Positions 1 through 5,071 of a stretch of 5,071 bases of DNA are shown here, in pieces; position 1 is the stretch's first letter; each line of letters begins with the position of its first letter. The translations under genes and the position numbers were made by a program. The notes under the pieces were generated by a model. It did not search any database. It worked only from the letters and a program-made list of their open reading frames with translations, and had not been told where the DNA came from. The DNA comes from Chlorobiota bacterium (lineage in GTDB: Bacteria; Bacteroidota; Bacteroidia; Bacteroidales; B39-G9), in contig DAOVJU010000308.1 in the NCBI GenBank assembly GCA_030632095.1, positions 1-5,071 on the forward strand, read 5' to 3'.

Positions 1-420
1 GCACCTTCAGCTTCAAATAACCAGCCCTGGTATTTTATTGTTATCAGGGAGAAGGAAAACCTGGATAAAATTAGTGGTTGTTATCATAGAGAATGGTTAT
101 ATGGTGCACCGGTTATTATTGTTGCTTGTGCTGATCATGGTAAATCATGGAAACGATCTTTTGATGGAAAAGATCATGCTGATATTGATTTGGGGATTGC
201 AATTGACCATATGACGCTAGCCGCCACAGATTTAGGATTAGCAACATGCTGGATTTGTCATTTTGATGTACAAAAATGTAAAGAATTGCTTAATATTCCT
301 GACGATATTGAGCCTATTGCATTGCTTCCATTAGCTTATCCTACAGACCAGGTAAATGTTAACAGGCATTTAACTCAAAGAAAGAAACTTGAGGAAATTG
401 TCAGATGGGAGAAGTTTTAG
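1..420 (+). CDS. Nitroreductase family protein, C-terminal part (5' partial)
   Basis: The frame is open from the first base to a TAG stop and gives 139 visible residues. The fragment opens with APSASNNQPWYF, the FMN-contacting loop typical of small nitroreductases. It continues with a YGAPVIIVACAD strand (family pattern 'aPv.ivv'). Next comes a DLGIAIDHMTLAATDLGLAT helix block (residues 63-82), the conserved core helix of the family, and then PIALLPLAYP (residues 105-114). Members are usually homodimeric cytosolic flavoproteins that reduce nitro compounds, quinones or enones with NAD(P)H; the substrate cannot be told from sequence. Compared with the usual 170-200 residues, roughly the first 30-40 are missing, including the N-terminal Arg-rich FMN-phosphate motif, because the window starts inside the gene. 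A CWIC pair (C83, C86) follows the core helix, where many relatives have only the first Cys. The next gene lies 132 bp downstream on the same strand behind its own promoter candidate, so no operon is implied. Family assignment is firm; the specific activity is unknown. Confidence 0.9.
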   Translation, partial: APSASNNQPWYFIVIREKENLDKISGCYHREWLYGAPVIIVACADHGKSWKRSFDGKDHADIDLGIAIDHMTLAATDLGLATCWICHFDVQKCKELLNIPDDIEPIALLPLAYPTDQVNVNRHLTQRKKLEEIVRWEKF

Positions 421-434
421 TTTCTGGTTTCTGG
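421..434. repeat. Two tandem copies of heptamer TTTCTGG in a T-rich spacer
   Basis: Immediately after the nitroreductase stop codon there are two exact copies of TTTCTGG (421-427, 428-434), followed by a degenerate TTTGTTT. The whole spacer 421-552 is strongly T-rich on the + strand, with only four A residues between 421 and 500. It also holds a second short direct repeat, TGCCTTT (469-475 and 477-483). The heptamer differs by one base from the reverse complement (TTTCAGG) of the unit repeated at 3655-3682. I see no hairpin-plus-T-tract terminator here, although the T-rich stretch might help transcription end after the nitroreductase gene. Confidence 0.6.
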
Positions 435-494
435 TTTGTTTCCTTATTGTCTTTTGTCTACTGCTCTATGCCTTTGTGCCTTTTTGTTTATTTT

Positions 495-527
495 TTTGTC
501 TTTCATTCAAAGTCTTTTATATCTTTA
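495..527 (+). promoter_or_regulatory. Candidate Bacteroidetes-type promoter for the SpmAB-like gene
   Basis: TTTG at 495-498 and TATCTTTA at 520-527 resemble the Bacteroidetes housekeeping promoter (-33 TTTG, -7 TAnnTTTG). The spacer is 21 bp and there is one mismatch, in the last base of the -7 box. The -7 box ends 25 bp before the ATG at 553. The candidate upstream of the lipoprotein gene on the other strand has the same 21-bp spacer and 25-bp distance to the start codon. Such short motifs arise easily in T-rich DNA, so this is a tentative call. Confidence 0.35.
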
Positions 528-552
528 ATCTTTTATCACTTGTTTTAAAAAT

Positions 553-1785
553 ATGGTTCTAAACATTATCTGGATAGCATTTTTTTTGATAGCCTTTATT
601 ATTGCACTTATCAGGTTAATTGCATATGGAGATATTGAAGTATTCCCGGCATTGATCAAGAGTACATTTGATATGGCAGAATCCGGATTTAAAATATCAT
701 TGTATTTGACAGGGGCTATGACATTATGGTTGGGGATAATGAGAATAGGAGAAAAGGGTGGCGTGATAAATATGTTATCAAGGGCGCTTAGCCCATTCTT
801 CAGCAAATTATTTCCCGGTATTCCTAAAGACCATCCTGTAACAGGGTCAATAGTTATGAACCTGGCAGCAAATATGCTGGGATTGGATAATGCAGCAACT
901 CCTCTTGGATTAAAAGCAATGACACAATTGCAGGAATTAAATGATAAAAAAGATACTGCTTCTAATTCTATGATCATGTTCCTGGTTTTAAATACATCGG
1001 GATTAACTATTATTCCTGTTACCATAATGGTTTACAGAGCACAACTAGGAGCAGCAAACCCTTCAGATATATTTATACCAATATTAATTTCGACTTTTTT
1101 TTCAACCATTGCCGGAATAATTGCTGTGTCTTTAATTCAGAAAATTAATTTATTAAATAAGGTTGTAATAGCATATCTTGGCAGCTTTACATTGATAATT
1201 GCCGGAATAATATATTATTTTACACAATTGCCACAAGAACAAATTGAGCTTGTATCATCCTTAGCGGGAAACATGATATTATTTACCATTATAATTTTAT
1301 TTATAAGCCTCGCGTTATTTAAACGGGTAAATGTTTATGACGCTTTTATTGAAGGAGCTAAGGACGGATTTAAAATTGCCATAAAGATTATTCCATATTT
1401 AATTGCAATTTTAGTTGCAGTTGGTGTTTTCAGGACATCTGGTGCAATGGATTTTCTGGTTCATGGTATTGCAAAATTCTTCAGCTTTTTTGGAGTGAAT
1501 ACCGACTTTGTAGATGCTCTTCCAACAGCATTTATGAAACCTTTAAGTGGGAGCGGGGCCCGGGGAATGATGATAGAAACCATGAAGTCTTTTGGCGCTG
1601 ATTCTTTTGCAGGACGTCTGGCATGCACTGTTCAGGGAGCAACCGATACAACTTTTTATATTATTGCTGTTTATTTTGGTTCCGTTGGAATACGTAAAAC
1701 CAGGCATGCAGTTGCGGCGGGTTTAATTGCTGATCTGGCTGGAATAGTTGCAGCAATTTTTGTAGCATATTTGTTTTTTCATTAG
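553..1785 (+). CDS. Fused SpmA-SpmB-like nucleoside recognition (gate) domain membrane protein
   Basis: This 410-residue polytopic inner-membrane protein corresponds to Bacillus SpmA and SpmB joined in one chain. The SpmA-like half (about residues 1-200) has an N-terminal membrane segment (3-24), a gate-type stretch (about 40-72) and the signature LAANMLGLDNAATPLGLKAM (103-122). The SpmB-like half (about 235-410) has a second gate stretch (265-300). It carries KPLSGSGARGMM (329-340), then GRLACTVQGATDTTFYIIAV (354-373) and YFGSVGIRKTRHA (374-386), all hallmark SpmB positions. In Bacillus the separate proteins are needed for spore-core dehydration. This organism type is not expected to sporulate, so the role here is unknown; the gate fold is shared with nucleoside and ferrous-iron transporters, which makes small-molecule transport a fair guess. 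The ATG at 553 is the first Met, behind an A/T-rich leader without a Shine-Dalgarno motif, as is usual in this phylum. It converges with the lipoprotein gene 22 bp downstream. Family assignment is confident; function is not. Confidence 0.9.
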   Translation: MVLNIIWIAFFLIAFIIALIRLIAYGDIEVFPALIKSTFDMAESGFKISLYLTGAMTLWLGIMRIGEKGGVINMLSRALSPFFSKLFPGIPKDHPVTGSIVMNLAANMLGLDNAATPLGLKAMTQLQELNDKKDTASNSMIMFLVLNTSGLTIIPVTIMVYRAQLGAANPSDIFIPILISTFFSTIAGIIAVSLIQKINLLNKVVIAYLGSFTLIIAGIIYYFTQLPQEQIELVSSLAGNMILFTIIILFISLALFKRVNVYDAFIEGAKDGFKIAIKIIPYLIAILVAVGVFRTSGAMDFLVHGIAKFFSFFGVNTDFVDALPTAFMKPLSGSGARGMMIETMKSFGADSFAGRLACTVQGATDTTFYIIAVYFGSVGIRKTRHAVAAGLIADLAGIVAAIFVAYLFFH

Positions 1786-1807
1786 CACCTTGTAAAATAA
1801 CAATTAA

Positions 1808-2914
1808 TTAATTATTCACTTTTTCTCCTGATTCATTAACCGTATATACCTTTAATTTATTTAAGTTATAGTTTTCCCAGATTGCAAATGTGTTGTTATT
1901 TAAATAAATCACTTGTTTGCCAATCCTGTCATAATTAATATCAGAAGATGTACCATGCGAGTCAGAAAATTTTAATGAACCTGTTTCATCAATGTCAGCA
2001 ATTAGCAATTTATTAAAATACTCATCTTTAACTTTTCCGGTTGCGAAGAAATCTGATTTATGCTCAGCCACGGATAATATGGATAGATCCTCATATTCTT
2101 GACTCCAAAGCAAATCGTTATTGTGATCGAATTTCATTAAAAATGACGAATTAGATTTGGTATAACCATATGCTAAATATTCATTGTTATTCAAAATATA
2201 AAGTTTGGTCATTACTGCTTCTATTTCCAGAAACATTGCGTTAAGTGTAATTAAATTTAAGTCATTTGTTACTACTAAAATTGCAATACTGCTGGAAATT
2301 ATAAAATTATCATTAAATTTTAAGATTGAATGTCCATTTTCTTTTCCACCGAAATATATACGGCTATTCAATGAATCACCAGATACATTGATTTTCATGA
2401 TCAATGTACTTGAATTGTCAAAAGAACTGGATTCAAAGTCTTTAATATTACCTGAAATAATAAATCCTTCGTCGTAAGCAGAAACTATATCATTTCCTTG
2501 ACTGTATGGATAAGCTTCAAAATATGATTTTGCCCATTGTAATTCTCCTGAACTATTGATTTTTACAACGAAGAGGTTTAGCGAATCACTATTGTTATTG
2601 GCATTTGCACCAACAGCAATAAAACCATCATCTGTTTCAAATACAGACTTACCAAATTGATTATACAGCTTCTGATGTTTGAATCCCCAGATTTTATCAT
2701 AGTTTTCATCAAATTTAGCTATGTATAAATCTTTGCCATATTCATTGTTATAGCTTGATCCAATAAGTATAAAACTATTTACACTATTCTGAATCACTTT
2801 ATGACAAACAATATTGTTATAGGTTTTTTCCGATATAGTGGTTTCGTCATCTTTATCGCATGAAATCAGGCTTATGGCAAAAACCAGCAATAAAAAAATG
2901 AATTTAAGTTTCAT
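1808..2914 (-). CDS. Surface-exposed lipoprotein with about seven propeller-like repeats
   Basis: The 368-residue product starts with a signal peptide (basic MKLK, hydrophobic 5-17) ending in the lipobox LISC, so Cys19 should be lipidated. Positions +2 to +6 read DKDDE, almost the lipoprotein export signal defined in Capnocytophaga (QKDDE; minimal K followed by two acidic residues), which predicts transport to the cell surface. The mature part is a series of similar units of about 40-55 residues. Each starts with a G/N-F-I-x-x-G-like strand (near 48, 97, 150, 203, 245, 288, 342) and usually continues to a K-[FI]-[DN]-x-x-G-[DE]-x-x-W-like strand, for example VVKINSSGELQWAK at 116-129. This is the pattern of WD40/PQQ-like beta-propellers common in secreted Bacteroidetes proteins; seven units would close one propeller. 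No catalytic motif is visible, so a binding or scaffold role is likely but the ligand is unknown. A promoter candidate lies just upstream. The peptidase-like lipoprotein gene precedes it on the same strand with a 158-bp gap. Confidence 0.85.
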   Translation of the reverse strand: MKLKFIFLLLVFAISLISCDKDDETTISEKTYNNIVCHKVIQNSVNSFILIGSSYNNEYGKDLYIAKFDENYDKIWGFKHQKLYNQFGKSVFETDDGFIAVGANANNNSDSLNLFVVKINSSGELQWAKSYFEAYPYSQGNDIVSAYDEGFIISGNIKDFESSSFDNSSTLIMKINVSGDSLNSRIYFGGKENGHSILKFNDNFIISSSIAILVVTNDLNLITLNAMFLEIEAVMTKLYILNNNEYLAYGYTKSNSSFLMKFDHNNDLLWSQEYEDLSILSVAEHKSDFFATGKVKDEYFNKLLIADIDETGSLKFSDSHGTSSDINYDRIGKQVIYLNNNTFAIWENYNLNKLKVYTVNESGEKVNN

Positions 2915-2939
2915 AGTTCCAAATTTTTAATTTAAGCAT

Positions 2940-2972
2940 AAAAGATATTAAAATTAAATTGATTTTTCCAGA
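2940..2972 (-). promoter_or_regulatory. Candidate promoter for the propeller lipoprotein gene
   Basis: On the minus strand, TCTG (2969-2972) and TATCTTTT (2940-2947) are separated by 21 bp and the -7-like box ends 25 bp before the start codon at 2914. Each box has one mismatch to the Bacteroidetes TTTG / TAnnTTTG consensus. The geometry equals that of the candidate in front of the SpmAB-like gene, which is the main reason to report it. It lies on the lipoprotein side of the repeat-rich segment 3016-3079, so the gene could be expressed independently of the upstream peptidase gene. Confidence 0.28.
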
Positions 2973-3015
2973 CTTTTGGAAAATATTGTTTTCTCTCAAT
3001 TGTGTACGTTTATTA

Positions 3016-3079
3016 ACTTCGTTCACGAGAACGTTCACTTCGCTTTCTAAGTTATTCACTTTGTTCCCCGCTTTACGGG
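3016..3079. repeat. Short direct and inverted repeats, possible intergenic repeat element
   Basis: This stretch is more structured and richer in G+C than its flanks. ACTTCG occurs at 3016-3021 and 3037-3042, and CGTTCAC at 3020-3026 and 3032-3038. CGTTC (3020-3024) and GAACG (3029-3033) form a perfect inverted repeat with a 4-base loop. CCCG (3067-3070) and CGGG (3076-3079) form another with a 5-base loop. The second hairpin contains the stop codon of the peptidase-like gene. No T-tract follows on either strand, so it does not look like an intrinsic terminator. It may be a dispersed intergenic repeat, but only one copy is in view. The rest of the spacer 2915-3072 is plain A/T-rich sequence apart from the promoter candidate. 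Confidence 0.45.
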
Positions 3080-3456
3080 ATTTCATACATTTCTTTTTTA
3101 CTGAGATTTATTTCCGGTTTAATTAACTGATCAGCAATATAAATAGCAAATCCTTCAAAGAACCAGATTGGTCCCATTGCTTCTTCATTTCCATCTAAAA
3201 TTCTGATATGTAATCTATGTGCCATTTCATGAGTAAGTAGTTTTTCGAATGATTTATCTTCAATACCTTCAGGATATATTTCTGCATATTCTTTTCTTTG
3301 GTTATCCAATGAATTTGGAAGAATAATTGGAATTTTCATTGATATCCCATTAATCCTTTCATTTACTTTTGAAAGGGTTTCTTCATACTTTTTTGTCTTG
3401 TTCCCACAGGATGTTAGAATTAGCGTAATGATTAAAAGTGTAATATTCTTTTTCAT
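3073..3456 (-). CDS. Short lipoprotein with gluzincin-type HEMAH zinc peptidase motif, probably C-terminally truncated
   Basis: The 127-residue product has a lipoprotein signal peptide (MKKN, hydrophobic core, lipobox LTSC with Cys17). The sequence after the Cys (GNKTKK) lacks the K-acidic-acidic export signal, so it probably stays facing the periplasm. HEMAH at 76-80 is a canonical HExxH zinc site. WFFEGFAIYIAD at 98-109 supplies the W-x-x-E-G-x-A motif whose Glu101 would be the third zinc ligand, as in gluzincin and peptidase-MA-like families. All three metal ligands and the catalytic Glu77 are therefore present. The protein ends only 26 residues after Glu101, short for such a domain, and its last codons (EIP, stop) fall in the repeat-rich stretch at 3016-3079. 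Loss of C-terminal helices is likely, so this may be a decaying gene. On the minus strand a TATGTTTA box at 3479-3486, 22 bp before the ATG, is a weak promoter candidate. The substrate is unknown. Confidence 0.72.
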   Translation of the reverse strand: MKKNITLLIITLILTSCGNKTKKYEETLSKVNERINGISMKIPIILPNSLDNQRKEYAEIYPEGIEDKSFEKLLTHEMAHRLHIRILDGNEEAMGPIWFFEGFAIYIADQLIKPEINLSKKEMYEIP

Positions 3457-3654
3457 TTTATTTCTATCTTTTTTATATTAAACATAACAATTAAATAAAA
3501 GCACCAGTTAGCTTTATTTTCATTATAACTAAATTACAATAATTTTTAATTGTGTCAATGAATTTCTGATTGTGCGCATTTATTCTTCGCCAAGTTTTAA
3601 CGCTTGTGTAAAATTAAATTGCTTTTGTTCTTATCTTTATAACTTCATTACCAA

Positions 3655-3682
3655 CCTGAAACCTGAAACCTGAAACCTGAAA
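3655..3682. repeat. Four perfect tandem copies of heptamer CCTGAAA
   Basis: CCTGAAA is repeated exactly four times (3655-3661, 3662-3668, 3669-3675, 3676-3682) and followed by a decayed copy (CTTTAAACTG). The array sits 44 bp before the first LysO gene, inside the 270-bp divergent intergenic region 3457-3726. The rest of that region is A/T-rich and shows no RNA gene, riboswitch-like fold or clear terminator that I can recognise. A perfect short tandem array like this can change copy number by slipped-strand mispairing, and in this position that would alter the leader or promoter spacing of the exporter genes. The reverse complement TTTCAGG is one base from the heptamer repeated at 421-434. 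Confidence 0.85.
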
Positions 3683-3726
3683 CTTTAAACTGTTGAATAG
3701 AACTAAAAAAATAAAAATAATATAAA

Positions 3727-4011
3727 ATGATAGCTGTATTAGTTTTAATGTTTGTAGGGATGGGAATTGGACACTTTCTCAGAAATAAGCAGAAACTGGT
3801 TAAATTGAACGATAAACTTACACTTTATGCAATTTTCCTGTTGTTGTTTTTACTTGGAATTGTAATGGGAAGTAATGAACAAATAATGAATAATTTGGGA
3901 ACATTGGGATTGCATTCATTTTTCATTACAATTGGAGCATTGTCAGGAAGTATTGTATTAGCTTATTTTGTTGGGAAGCTGTTCTTCAGGAATAAATTAG
4001 GCAAAAACTAA
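3727..4011 (+). CDS. lysO: LysO-family lysine exporter, N-terminal half (split gene)
   Basis: The 94-residue membrane protein has three predicted transmembrane segments (about 2-17, 32-50, 62-84) and matches the N-terminal part of LysO (YbjE), the L-lysine exporter of Escherichia coli. Its hallmark is YAIFLLLFLLGIVMGS (34-49), the family pattern of a hydrophobic helix ending in G-x-x-x-G-S. Together with the next gene it gives 294 residues, close to the roughly 300 of single-chain LysO, so the two products most likely assemble into one transporter. The stop codon lies 4 bp before the next start, which implies one transcript and probably translational coupling. The ATG at 3727 follows an A-rich leader without a Shine-Dalgarno motif. 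The heptamer array lies upstream. In enterobacteria the gene responds to lysine through ArgP; nothing visible here shows a comparable site. Assignment rests on the motif, size and neighbour together. Confidence 0.82.
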   Translation: MIAVLVLMFVGMGIGHFLRNKQKLVKLNDKLTLYAIFLLLFLLGIVMGSNEQIMNNLGTLGLHSFFITIGALSGSIVLAYFVGKLFFRNKLGKN

Positions 4012-4015
4012 AAGT

Positions 4016-4618
4016 ATGAAAAGCAGTTTAATCATATTACTTTTTTTTGCATGCGGGATTTGCGCTGGATATTTTGATATGCTTCCTGCTGAGTTTTATA
4101 ATTCTGAATATGACATTTATGCTTTATATTTATTAATGTTTCTGGTAGGTATTGGTATTGGAAGCGATAAAAATGCTTTATCTGTGATAAAAAAGCTTAA
4201 GTTGACTGTTTTTATTGTTCCTTTAACGGTTGTTGTTGGTACTTTCATTGGAGTAAGCATAGTTGCAGTTTTTTTTAAACAATATAATTATAAAGATATT
4301 GTAGCTGTTGGATTTGGATTTGGGTATTATAGTCTTTCCAGCATTTTCATTACAGAAATAAGTGGTGAGAAAATGGGAATAATTGCGCTTTTATCAAATG
4401 TAATACGTGAAGCAATCACTTTACTTACAGCTCCAATTCTGGCAAAATATTTTGGTAAAATTGCACCAATTGCTTCAGGTGGAGCAACATCAATGGATAC
4501 AACCTTACCAATTATTACCAGGTCTTCAGGTAAGGAATATGCTATTATTTCTGTTTTAAATGGAATCATATTGACCATTTTGGTTCCTGTTTTAATAGTT
4601 TTTGTATTGAAAATCTGA
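4016..4618 (+). CDS. lysO: LysO-family lysine exporter, C-terminal half (split gene)
   Basis: The 200-residue inner-membrane protein matches the rest of LysO. Residues 1-87 repeat the three-helix plan of the preceding gene, including YALYLLMFLVGIGIGS (35-50). The second part carries the family-defining conserved stretches: GFGFGYYSLSSIF (99-111), ALLSNVIREAITLLTAP (124-140, with the conserved N and RE pair) and GGATSMDTTLPII (155-167). The polar SMDTTLP and NVIRE segments lie within membrane regions and are the best candidates for the lysine pathway. The last helix is about 176-198. Lysine export relieves excess lysine, for example during growth on peptides, and protects against the toxic analogue thialysine in E. 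coli. The gene starts 4 bp after the preceding stop, in another frame. It converges with the dGTPase gene 24 bp downstream. Whether this half works alone is unknown; pairing with the small upstream protein is inferred. Confidence 0.9.
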   Translation: MKSSLIILLFFACGICAGYFDMLPAEFYNSEYDIYALYLLMFLVGIGIGSDKNALSVIKKLKLTVFIVPLTVVVGTFIGVSIVAVFFKQYNYKDIVAVGFGFGYYSLSSIFITEISGEKMGIIALLSNVIREAITLLTAPILAKYFGKIAPIASGGATSMDTTLPIITRSSGKEYAIISVLNGIILTILVPVLIVFVLKI

Positions 4619-4642
4619 ATAATTATTGTTCACAATGCATTA

Positions 4643-5071
4643 TCAGGTTAAATCAGGTAAACTTATTCCCTTGATTTTTCGATAAAGATTTAAGGCATAT
4701 TCATCGGTCATTCCGGAAATATAATCCAGTATTGATCTGATATTCAGGTATAATTCAGTATTTTTTATTGAGAATTGTATAGGAATTAATGATAACATGC
4801 TTTTCGCATAGTTGGATTCAGGCTTCAACAGGGCTTCAATAAATTCTTCAAGCAAGCTTCCAATAACCTTATAACCGGCCAATTCTATTTCAACTACTGA
4901 TTTATGCTTATAAATTTTATCAACTGAAACCTGAATAAGGTTTTGCATGGCATGGAGCGATTGTCCGGTCAGGTTATTTATCAGGCTTCCTTTGAATTCG
5001 CCATTCATAATTGACCGGTAATTACCTCTAAAAATATTTGCAGTTTCTCCTACTAATTTATTAATAACAAC
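4643..5071 (-). CDS. dgt: Deoxyguanosinetriphosphate triphosphohydrolase, C-terminal part (5' partial)
   Basis: The minus-strand frame stays open from the window end to a TGA stop at 4643 and shows 142 residues, so the internal ATG at 5008 is not the true start. The fragment matches the C-terminal helical region of dGTPases. It has YRSIMNGEFKGSL near its start, a long helical stretch, and then DYISGMTDEYALNLYRKIKG near the end. The DYISGMTDxYA motif is the conserved C-terminal hallmark of this family. The enzyme hydrolyses dGTP to deoxyguanosine and triphosphate in the cytosol and so adjusts dNTP pools. The catalytic HD motif lies in the N-terminal part outside the window, so activity cannot be confirmed. 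Family members are usually 400-500 residues, so about two thirds are missing. The gene converges with the second LysO gene and shows no functional link to it. Confidence 0.9.
   Translation of the reverse strand, partial: VVINKLVGETANIFRGNYRSIMNGEFKGSLINNLTGQSLHAMQNLIQVSVDKIYKHKSVVEIELAGYKVIGSLLEEFIEALLKPESNYAKSMLSLIPIQFSIKNTELYLNIRSILDYISGMTDEYALNLYRKIKGISLPDLT

Noticed and set aside
525..1025. A 166-codon minus-strand reading frame opposite the SpmAB-like gene.
   Set aside because: It is the antisense of a gene with clear family motifs and has no recognisable protein features of its own.
1802..1813. AATTAATTAATT palindrome between the convergent SpmAB-like and lipoprotein genes, considered as a terminator or binding site.
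   Set aside because: Pure A/T palindromes are expected by chance in sequence of this composition, and there is no G/C stem.
2205..2477. A 90-codon plus-strand reading frame inside the propeller lipoprotein gene.
   Set aside because: Shadow of the real gene on the opposite strand; no domain, signal or upstream features.
2904..3086. A 60-residue minus-strand reading frame overlapping the end of the peptidase-like gene by 14 bp and the start of the propeller lipoprotein gene by 11 bp, with VN-rich coiled-coil-like N-terminal repeats.
   Set aside because: Its repetitive peptide simply mirrors the DNA repeats at 3016-3079, the second half is translation of A/T-rich spacer and promoter sequence, and it resembles no family I know. 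The overlaps look tempting for translational coupling but are not enough.
3655..3682. Heptamer array considered as a CRISPR-like array.
   Set aside because: The units are directly adjacent 7-mers without spacers; this is a microsatellite-type tandem repeat.
3457..3726. Possible lysine riboswitch upstream of the LysO genes.
   Set aside because: The spacer lacks the long conserved multi-helix architecture of the lysine aptamer, and much of it is A/T-rich sequence plus the heptamer array.
4327..4578. An 83-codon minus-strand reading frame opposite the second LysO gene.
   Set aside because: Antisense shadow of the conserved C-terminal LysO motifs.
4625..4636. ATTGT-TC-ACAAT inverted repeat between the convergent LysO and dGTPase genes, considered as a bidirectional terminator.
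   Set aside because: The stem is only five A/T-rich pairs with a 2-base loop and no T-tract, too weak to call.

Overview
The window is AT-rich, with genes starting after A/T-rich leaders that lack Shine-Dalgarno motifs. It carries Bacteroidetes-type lipoproteins, one with an almost canonical lipoprotein export signal, and TAnnTTTG-like promoter candidates. Together these point to a member of the Bacteroidota, probably a free-living or environmental lineage (Bacteroidales/Marinilabiliales-like). That assignment is inference from style and gene families, not from a marker gene.

Layout: (1) positions 1-420, + strand, the C-terminal part of an FMN nitroreductase cut by the window start. (2) 421-552, a T-rich, A-poor spacer with a short heptamer repeat and a plausible promoter. 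(3) 553-1785, + strand, a fused SpmA-SpmB-like nucleoside-recognition/gate-domain membrane protein. (4) 1808-2914, - strand, convergent with the previous gene, a probably surface-exposed lipoprotein built of about seven propeller-like repeats. (5) 2915-3072, a spacer rich in short direct and inverted repeats. (6) 3073-3456, - strand, a short lipoprotein with an HEMAH...E zinc-peptidase signature whose C-terminus runs into the repeat-rich spacer and is probably truncated. (7) 3457-3726, a divergent intergenic region with four perfect tandem copies of a 7-bp unit. (8) 3727-4011 and 4016-4618, + strand, a lysine exporter of the LysO family split into two adjacent genes that share an internal duplication. 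(9) 4643-5071, - strand, the C-terminal end of a dGTP triphosphohydrolase cut by the window end.

The genes do not form one pathway. The only clear functional unit is the two-gene LysO exporter, whose halves together match the full-length single-chain protein. The two lipoprotein genes share a strand and could be co-transcribed, but a 158-bp repeat-rich gap and a separate promoter candidate argue for independent expression. I see no CRISPR array, RNA gene, transposase, toxin-antitoxin pair or defence system, and no convincing undescribed system. The points worth following are the split and duplicated LysO, the apparently truncated peptidase next to a repeat element, the heptamer repeats in two spacers, and the export signal on the propeller lipoprotein.
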